Source of the DNA: Odobenus rosmarus divergens
Lineage: Eukaryota > Chordata > Mammalia > Carnivora > Odobenidae
Direction: 5' to 3'
Assembly (NCBI RefSeq): GCF_000321225.1
Contig: NW_004450583.1
Span: 2,466,919-2,530,918, forward strand
Length of the DNA stretch: 64,000 nt
Position numbers and translations under genes: made by a program. Below the pieces are notes generated by a model that did not search any database, was not told the origin of the DNA, and saw only the letters and a list, made by a program, of their open reading frames with translations. The first letter of the stretch is position 1; the number at the start of each line of letters is the position of its first letter. Shown here piece by piece: positions 56,880 through 64,000 of the stretch.

Positions 56880-57960
56880 TTCAATAATTCCTCACATATG
56901 TTGCAGAATGTACATTATCCATCTTGTTATCCGGGAAATAACATTTGTTGCAAACAGTTTGCCAATTCGTAATTTTATTGAATTTGTTTATCATGCTGTG
57001 GCTTCATATGAGGTCTGAAAGATGGTGATCTTTGGTGTCCCAGCTGCAGTGGGGCCTGAATTCTGGGATGGGCTGGAATTCTTTGGAGGGTTTGGGCTTG
57101 CTTAGAACTGCAGTCTGAGAGCTGGCGTGGTGGATGGGCCATTATTCTCGGGGAATGCAGTAATTTTGCTCACAAACTCCATTTTCATTTCTGGCTTTTA
57201 AATACAGCCTGGGGACCGATGTGTTGACTAGCAGTCCTTGTGGGCCCCTATACCATCTCGTTTGAAACCTGCCCGGACTTGCCAACGGTTTTCGGTTTTC
57301 GTGTTTGGTCTAAGAGGACAATGCTCCCCGCAAAAAGAATCCAATTCTTTAGAACCATCCCGAAGTATTTTCAACCTGAAAGCCAGTACATTTTCTTTCA
57401 CAGAGAAGCTGTGAAATATCTTTTTTGCTGTATCAGGATAATCGTTTCTCTTAGGTTGTTGGTGGATGAAAAGCAAGTTCAACCAGGTCTAATTTTATCA
57501 TTTTCCTGTTTTCTTTAGCAGGCGTTTTCCTCACTGAGGTTTATATTGTCTTTGCCAAAACGAAGGAAAAAAATCGCAACCCTGAAAGCTCATTCAATCT
57601 GGATTATTCCTTAATGTTTTTAACGGCTTATTATAACCACACAAACGTGATCGTGGGGCCATTTGGAAGTTACTCAGTTTCCTTGGAGATGAGACTTGGC
57701 ATTTTCCAGACCAGAGTTTGCTTTTGTGGCCTGCAAGTTGCAAGGCACATATATTTGGAGGGCTAACGATTATTCCCCACCAAGAAGTTTTGTCAACCTG
57801 ACCTTCTCCACTCTTATGACGCTGTGCACACAGCCATAATCTCTGCAGAGGAGAGCAAATAAAGTGAAGAAATATAGCAGTACGTGTTATTTTTACATCC
57901 TAAAGTAAATTCTCCAGCATTAAGGCCAACGGGGAATTTCCATCCCTGAGTTCTTCTGAA
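56880..57960. other. Repeat-free block with retained CpGs, possible conserved DNA
   Basis: About 1.1 kb without recognised transposons, including CpG-containing words in otherwise AT-rich sequence ('ccaacggttttcggttttcg', 'cgtgatcgtggggcc', 'aaatcgcaaccctgaaagc'). CpGs decay quickly in neutral mammalian DNA, so this may be constrained. Confidence 0.3.
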
Positions 57961-58833
57961 TGCTGCTCCACTTTGCTGTTGTCCTCTTGAATCTTTTTAT
58001 TATAGGTCTTTGAGGGAGTTATTTCTTGTGGTAATTTACTCAGCCAGACAGAGAAGTGAGATGTGGAACTGTAGAAAGATGGGGCTGGGAGAAGCCTTCT
58101 GGGGTCAGCTGGTTCTTGCCATTGAGCCTGCGGCGTTAGCTACTGTGGCCAGTCAAGGTGAAGGACTAGTTCAGTTCTGTTTGGAATGCTTGTGTCACCT
58201 AGAGTTCCTGGGACAAGATGAACTCTAGCATTAGATTCGAAAGTGAGTCCTGGCAAAATGAACATTCTTTGAATGTTGTTTGAGCCAAATGACTTCAGGT
58301 GGTCTGCTGAGCCCTTTCCATGAGGTGATGGTCCAGGACTCCCAGATCTAAGGTGGGACTTGGGAGGTCATCCTTTCTAGCTGCCCATCTCCGAGAAGGA
58401 ATCTGTCTGCCGCCACCCCTGATGGCTGATCAGGGCCTTGCTGGAATCCTTGAAGTGGTGAGGAGCTGAGCACTTCACGGAACAGCTGCACTGTTGGTCA
58501 GCAGCTCTCCTGGCATCATTCTTCTTTATTTTGACCATATTTTGCAGTGGTCCTGCAGCTTCTCTTCACTTGTCTCAGTTCTGAGATACAGAGTTTTTAA
58601 AAAATCACATTGTAAAGAGGAAAAATGAAAACTTCTAGGACACTAAAAAAAAAAGCTCGCTTTTTCTACTTTTATTTTCACCCCCCACCCCCCGCGTTCT
58701 GGCATTCTGAATCAACCTTCAAGTTCAATTGTATCCTTTTAAAGAAGAAAATAGATTGATTCATTTTTCTTCCTTAGAATATGTGACACTTTTGAGGCAT
58801 TCATTAACTATGTTAGGTTTTTGAGAAGAAATA
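57961..58833. other. Unique sequence, nothing recognised
   Basis: 58320-58520 ('gggacttgggaggtcatcc', 'gagctgagcacttcacgg') faintly resembles an old CR1/L3-type LINE. C-run at 58681-58694. No firm call. Confidence 0.35.
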
Positions 58834-58912
58834 GTCTAGGGCCATACCACCCCAAGCATGCCCGATCTCGGAAGCTAAGCGGGTCAGGCCTGGTTAGTAC
58901 TTCGATGGAAGA
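58834..58912 (+). pseudogene. 5S rRNA pseudogene, truncated
   Basis: It starts 'gtctagggccataccacc' like 5S rRNA and continues 'gatctcggaagctaagc', 'ggcctggttagtacttcgat' to the GATGG-AAGA region, then stops about 30 bases short of the normal 3' end. Eleven bases are lost between two GATCTCG repeats in the 5' half. GAAGAAATA flanks it on both sides (58825-58833, 58908-58916), suggesting retroposition. The internal promoter region is damaged; it should not make 5S RNA. Confidence 0.93.
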
Positions 58913-58999
58913 AATAATCAAATAAATTGATGAATTATCTTTGTTCTTCCATGAGTTCTTTGGGGGTAAGGGATGCTGTCTTGTGGGTGTTAAATTGTG

Positions 59000-59070
59000 G
59001 TTGGTACCTAGCTCAGCACTTGGCCCGTAAAATAAATGTTTGTTGACTGAATGTTGAATGCATCACTTTT
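59000..59070 (+). mobile_element. L2 LINE 3' end, sense
   Basis: 'ctagctcagcacttggcccg' and 'aataaatgtttgttgactg' followed by 'aatgttgaatgc' are the L2 3' terminus. Confidence 0.65.
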
Positions 59071-60061
59071 TGAATAAACCAAACCTTTTGCTGCTAAGGG
59101 ATGTCAGTTGTATCTCAAACTTTTTTTTGGTTATTTCATCATGAAAAGAATTTTTCTCTGCTGCTGCCTTCAGAAGTGTCTGTTTATCCCATGTCCAAAC
59201 AAAAGGCTTCTCTCCTTCCAACTCTTCTCATCACAGATGTTCTCTGATAGGTTATCATGGGATCCAGTTGTTTGACAGCATGGTAGAGCGGGAAGTGTTT
59301 TAGGGTTCCAGCCCAGCCACTTACCTGTTTATGAGTTTACCAGGGAAAATGTACTTAATCTCTTTAGATATCCATTTCAATACCCTCCCTTGAGGGGCTC
59401 TTGTGAGAAAATGGTGTGTGAAGCTCCAGGAACCGAGCAGATACTCAGGAGATAGAGACGCATTATTTGGCTTTAGTCTGTAGCTCTCAACCCTTTGTCT
59501 CTTGCTGATTTTGTGCTTATCAGGGACTTGGGTCCTGTCTTCAGGGGCCTGCATTTTTATGAACTGTGATATGCATCCCCACATTCTCTCTAGTTGTTTG
59601 GATAAATAAGGTAGGCATGTATCACAGGTTTTCTGGGGAAGTCTCTTTTTAAAATATTTTGTCTTTTCCTTAAACTATTGAAATGTCTAGAAAATCTGAA
59701 CAGTTCAGTACCTAGTTTTGGAATCGCTCAGCTGATCTCTTGCACCTGAAAATAGCACCAAATATGTTATCTAATGCTTCTTAATTTTAATCAGAAAATA
59801 TAATTATCCTCTTTCTGGCATGTCATGGAACACTTGCCTGGCAGAAGAAAAAGTAGGGTTTTGCAGGGATAGTGTGACTGGATGTTGGAACACGAAAGGC
59901 TCCCTGAAGACCTCCTCTTGTCCCAGGGGCTCTGCCCAGTAAAGTGGTGTAGCAAGAAGATACAGATTGTTCCCTGCTACTTTCAAGGGTTGTGATCTCT
60001 CCATAAGTAAGATCATTTGTGGTGGAGGCTTCTTCTGATCTCCTCTTCTCTCCCTGCTATA
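59071..60061. other. Unique sequence, nothing recognised
   Basis: No repeat family, exon or RNA gene that I can support. Confidence 0.45.
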
Positions 60062-62100
60062 TTAGTGTCCTATTGCTGCTATAACAAATCACCACAAACT
60101 TAGTAGGCTAAGACAACACAAGTATGTTCTCTCTCCGTCTCCCAAAGATTCACCTCAACCCCACATAAAAAATAAATTCATCTCATTTCAAGGTCCCCAA
60201 AGTCTCAGCCATTACAGCTCCAAGTCCTAAATCTCATCTCAGTCACAGGTCAAAAGCACCAGATCTCACGACCTCGGTAATCTACGGTAGCTAGAGATGA
60301 GGCTCTGGGTACAATCCATTCTGGGGGCAGAGTTGCTTTCCATATATGGACCTGGGAAACTAGAAATGTTATCTGCTCCCAAAATACAATGATAGGATAG
60401 TCATAGAATACCGGTGTTGGACATCCCATTCAAAATGGAAGAAAGTGAAAGGAAAAAGGAGCCCTCTACCAGTCCCAAGAAATTTTTAAATCCAGCAGGG
60501 CAAGCTCCATTAGGTTTTAAGGTTGGAGTCTAATGCTGTGTAGCTTGAGGATCTGTCCTCTGGGTCTACAGCTCTACCCTCTGGGCCTGAGGCTCCACCC
60601 TCTGGGTTATCCTTCCTCTTTTTTCTATGAAAAGTAGCATGTGGTTTACAGCTGAATGCTTTTATCAGCCTGTCTCCTGTCTGTAGAATTTGGTTACCTG
60701 ACAGCATTCTTTCATGTCTCATTTTCTTGGTTTCTTTCAGTCTAAGGTGGCTCTATTTATGCTGATAGAACATTCACAAAAACCTTGTGATCTCCCTAGT
60801 ATGTCATGGGATTCACTCCTTGAGACAAGAGTCTTCCGCAGATCTTTTCTGGATAATCCTACCTGTTTCTGGCTTCTGCTGAGATGGTTGAGGGGGGTTC
60901 ATGAGTCCTATGCCTAATCTCTCTGAAGAGCTCCCTATGTGAATAAATATTCTGATCTTTTAATCTGCTGAGACACTAGGCAAAGTTTGGTCCAGTTATA
61001 CCCTAGGCCTTCCCTCCAGAGCATCCTTCCCTGACAGTGTATCTCCTAATTTTAGTATCTTTTCCCACCTGAATAGGCTGAAAATTTCCCAAACTGTCAA
61101 GCTTTGGTTCTTTTTGCCATAACAGTTTTCTTCAATTTATCTTGTTGCATTCTATGGTAAGCGGCAAAAGGGAAAGCAGGCTGCATCTCAGTATTTGCTT
61201 GGAAATCTCCTCAGCTAAGTAGCCAACTTCATTGCTTTCAAGTTAATGCTTTCCATCTCACTGTAGGATACAATTCAGCTAATCTTTCTGTCCCTATATA
61301 ACGAGGACCGCCTTTGTTTCAGTGTCCAATGACATGTTCTTCATTTCCTTCTGAGATTTCACTAGCACCTTTAGTATTTATACTTATAACAAAGTCTGCT
61401 TATGATGATTTAGGAATTCTCTAAGGAATATTGATTTTCTCTTCCACGCTTGTCGCTTCCTTCTGAGTCCTCACTAACACAGAGTCACGAGTGCCAATAT
61501 TTCTGGTAACAGGCCCCTTACGGAGGTCTAGTTCTTGTATCATGCTCCTCAGAATTTCTCCAGCTTCTCTCCATCATGAGATTGCAAATCCACTTCCATA
61601 TTTTTAGATATTTGTCCCAGCAGCATCCCACTTTTAGATACTGAAATCTCTATTGGTGTCCTGTTATCAGTGTAACAAATTACTGTGGACTTAGTGGCTT
61701 GAAACAACAGAAATTAATTCTCTTCTAGTTCTGGAGGTCAAAAGTTTAAAATGAATTTTATAGTCTAAAATGAAGGTGTTAGTGGGGCTGGTTCCTTTGG
61801 GAGGCTCTGAGGGGGGAATCTGTTTATTTGCCTTTTCTAGTTTCTGGTGACCACCTGTAATCCTTGGTTTGTGGCCCCTCCCTCCATCTTCAAAGCATAT
61901 CACTTCGTCTTTGTTTTCATCATCGTACCGCCTTCTCCTCTGGCTTTTCCTGTGTTCATCTTAGAAGGAACACCGTGAAACATTGGGCCCAGCGAGGATA
62001 ACCGCCCCCATCTCGGGATACTCAGTCACATCTCCAAAGTCCCTTTCTCTCTGTAAGATAATACAGGTTCTGGGGATTAAGATGTGGACACATTTGGTGC
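60062..62100 (-). mobile_element. MaLR (MLT1-type) retrovirus-like element with internal sequence
   Basis: Right end: a nearly complete antisense LTR (about 61640-62100: 'gtgtaacaaattactgtgg', 'agttctggaggtcaaaag', 'gaggctctgaggggggaatc', 'tccctccatcttcaaagc', 'ctggggattaagatgtgg'). Left end: only the last 65 or so bases of the matching LTR (60062-60127). Between them, 1.5 kb resembles antisense MaLR internal DNA ('aatccagcagggcaagctcc', 'ggaaatctcctcagctaag'). MaLR internal regions encode no envelope, and no frame here is intact. Non-functional. Confidence 0.75.
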
Positions 62101-62174
62101 TACTTAGCTGTGTTATGTTTTGCATACCATACTGCTGTTCTTTCCGTTCTCCCAGCTTTTAGAAGGTTGATAGA

Positions 62175-62358
62175 CAACATGGAGTAGTGGGACTAGTTTG
62201 GGAGTCAGGAAAGCTGGTTTTCTGTCTGACTCGGGCTACTAAAAAGTGATAGAACTTAGAACAAGGCATTTTGCTTCTTTGTGCCTCATTTTCATCTGCT
62301 GTAAAATGAGGGCGTTAAACTGAGTGATGGCCAAGGACCTTTAGGGCTCCACTGTTCT
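62175..62358 (+). mobile_element. MIR3 SINE, sense
   Basis: 'gtttgggagtcaggaaagct', 'tttgtgcctcattttcatct', 'gtaaaatgagggcgttaaac' and 'gccaaggacctttagggctc' follow MIR3. Confidence 0.75.
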
Positions 62359-62362
62359 GGCT

Positions 62363-62409
62363 CTTTGGTTCAGGGATTTCACTGCCATCAAAATGCTTCT
62401 TGAAAAAGA
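62363..62409 (+). repeat. Inverted repeat, left copy
   Basis: This 47-base segment is the exact reverse complement of 63954-64000, the right edge of the window. It lies just after a MIR3. Confidence 0.97.
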
Positions 62410-63224
62410 AGAGATGATGAGTTCCAGTTGTCAAAAGTTAGGAGTGAATTAGCCAAATTGGCACTGCACTTTGGTGGTGAGTTTCAGGTGTGGCGACTGA
62501 TCAGTTTCCTGCTGTTCTTGCCAGGTCGTGGCTCTGTTACAGTCAGAACCCATTGACTCAGAGCAAAAGTATCATTGAACATAGCTGTTCTTAGAAGGTA
62601 GTTAGATGAAATGAGGAAAAAGAATCATCATGGTCTAATGTGCAAGGGGGTCAGGATGATTGAAATCCTAAAATCTGAAGTCTGACTAAAGTGTTTCTTC
62701 TGCTCTTGGGGTGGAAATCAAGGATGCAGAAGGATGGGAAGGCACCCCAAAGGTTTGTGTCTCCAATAGGAGAAAGAAGGACCCTGGAAGCAAATGTGCA
62801 TTGGCTTTGCTGGATTCTTGCAGCGGCAGAGAAGGCTGCTGCAGCCAACATGTGTTAAGATAGCTCCAGGGAGGTGGAGGTGGTGTGGATTCTAAGCCCT
62901 CCACGAGTAAAACAGGGAAGTTAATTCCAGCCAAGTCTTGGAAGAAATCAGGTCACGAAATGGGAGCCCCAAGTCTAGGAGAATTCAGAAGAGGAAATTT
63001 ATTTTTTTCAGCTTGTCCGCTGGGACTCTGTGCCCCTGGGGACTCATATGCAATATTTTTCTTATTTCTAAAGAGCAGTAAGTATGGTGATGAGGATTTG
63101 AAAAGAGGTCCCTTTGGTAGGGCCATAGGATTTTCTAAACTGGTCTGCAAGGCTAGGTAAAATCTTGTGTTTTTAAAAAGAGGAATCTTCTGTTCTGCAC
63201 TAAGATGAGCACCCCACCTTTAAG
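62410..63224. other. Unique sequence, nothing recognised
   Basis: No repeat family, exon or RNA gene that I can support. Confidence 0.45.
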
Positions 63225-63530
63225 ACTTTATAATTTCATTTCTCTTATTTCCTTTGCCTGGAAATTCTTACCCACATCTTCACATGCTAACAATCTTCAA
63301 GGATTGGTTCTAGTGCCATGCTTGTAGATGCAGCCTTTTAATTTCTCTATTTTGAAATGATTCTCTCTTTGTCTTAAACTCCTGTTGTGTTTGCCTCCTT
63401 AATTTTTTTTAATGGTATTGGCCATGGTAGTTATTTCAATATATTTTTTCTCTCCTAGTTACATTATATTGTCATTGAGGAATTTACATGTCTTTGCATC
63501 TGTCATAGTACCGAAAGCAGAAAGAGGGGT
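63225..63530 (+). mobile_element. L2 LINE, sense, degraded
   Basis: 'tttgcctggaaattcttacc', 'cttcacatgctaacaatctt' and 'tcaaggattggttctagtgc' parallel the L2 'gcctggaatgcccttcc', 'ctcctactcatccttcaag' series; the later part is weak. Confidence 0.5.
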
Positions 63531-63917
63531 TAACTGGTATGTGTGGAAAGAATGAATGAAGATCTAACTTCACACTTAAGCATAAACTCATTGGAGATAT
63601 AAGATCTAATCAATGAGTATGTGTGGATTTTTGTATTGACCTTCTGGCAATGATATCCATATAGATAGAGCTAGAGATGATTTAGTGTTCACTACAGGCA
63701 ACATGAGAGACATGAGGGAGGTATAAAATGAGGTCCTAGGCCTTAGATCATCTTCTGACTGTAGAGAGGATACAGCAAAATAACAGGAGTAGTGCTGGGT
63801 GGGCCTAAATTGTGAGGCACAGATGGCTACTCCAAGCTTCAGAGAAGAGACTAGTCTCTGCGGTCTGGGGTAGTTGGCAGAGATCTTAATGGAGGAGGTG
63901 GACTTTGAGTGGGTTCT
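63531..63917. other. Unique sequence, nothing recognised
   Basis: No repeat family, exon or RNA gene that I can support. Confidence 0.45.
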
Positions 63918-63955
63918 TTTTTTTTTTTAAATTTTTTATTGTTATGTTAATCATC
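63918..63955 (-). mobile_element. Young carnivoran L1 3' terminus, antisense, very short
   Basis: A T-run, then 'attttttattgttatgttaa', the same L1 3' end as in the element at 35608-36102. Only about 25 bases of L1 remain before it joins unrelated sequence. Confidence 0.75.
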
Positions 63956-64000
63956 TTTTTCAAGAAGCATTTTGATGGCAGTGAAATCCCTGAACCAAAG
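63954..64000 (-). repeat. Inverted repeat, right copy (cut by window edge)
   Basis: Exact reverse complement of 62363-62409, directly attached to the L1 terminus. It runs to the last base, so its true length is unknown. Confidence 0.97.

Overview
This is mammalian nuclear DNA, almost certainly from a carnivoran. It contains several tRNA-derived Can-SINEs (SINEC), antisense when read as 'gagccacccaggcgcccc', with CT-rich middles and A-rich tails. It also contains 3'-UTR pieces of the young carnivoran L1, next to the mammal-wide set of old repeats (MIR, MIR3, L2, MER20, MER5A-like, MLT1/MaLR, L1M). The SINE variants look more like the bear/seal/mustelid type than the young dog SINEC_Cf type, but I cannot settle the species.

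I find no convincing protein-coding gene. The long open frames are short for 64 kb, unsupported by recognisable domains, and mostly lie in repeats or on both strands at once. There is no CpG island, no intact RNA gene and no CRISPR or prokaryotic feature. The window is best read as intergenic or deep intronic sequence. Gene-like items are: a truncated 5S rRNA pseudogene (about 58.83-58.91 kb); a probable processed pseudogene of unrecognised parent on the minus strand (about 21.69-22.56 kb) with an AATAAA signal before its A-tail; and a weak candidate for a short terminal coding exon (13.61-13.69 kb).

Layout. 0-0.55 kb: L1 with a twin-priming 5' inversion. 0.55-14 kb: sparse MIR/L2, one MLT1 LTR, a GT microsatellite and a MER20. 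14.0-14.9 kb: a local rearrangement in which one segment is copied directly and another inverted, joined end to end. 15-30 kb: MIR, L2 and MLT1 copies with three Can-SINEs, two of them inserted inside MIRs, plus a second inverted L1. 30.4-34.6 kb: an antisense L1 block with a later L1 and a Can-SINE nested in it. 35.5-36.6 kb: an L2 split by a young L1 with a clear 14-bp target-site duplication. 37-60 kb: mainly MIR, L2 and hAT fossils separated by repeat-poor stretches, some of which look like conserved non-coding DNA. 60.06-62.10 kb: a minus-strand MaLR retrovirus-like element with internal sequence and parts of both LTRs. 63.92-64.0 kb: a young L1 end fused to a perfect inverted copy of sequence 1.6 kb upstream.

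No new multi-gene system is visible. The most unusual signals are structural: the inverted copy at the right edge, the composite duplication at 14 kb and a perfect palindrome inside a MIR at 49.3 kb. Repeat family names come from memory of consensus sequences, not from a database search, and most boundaries are good to about 10-30 bases.
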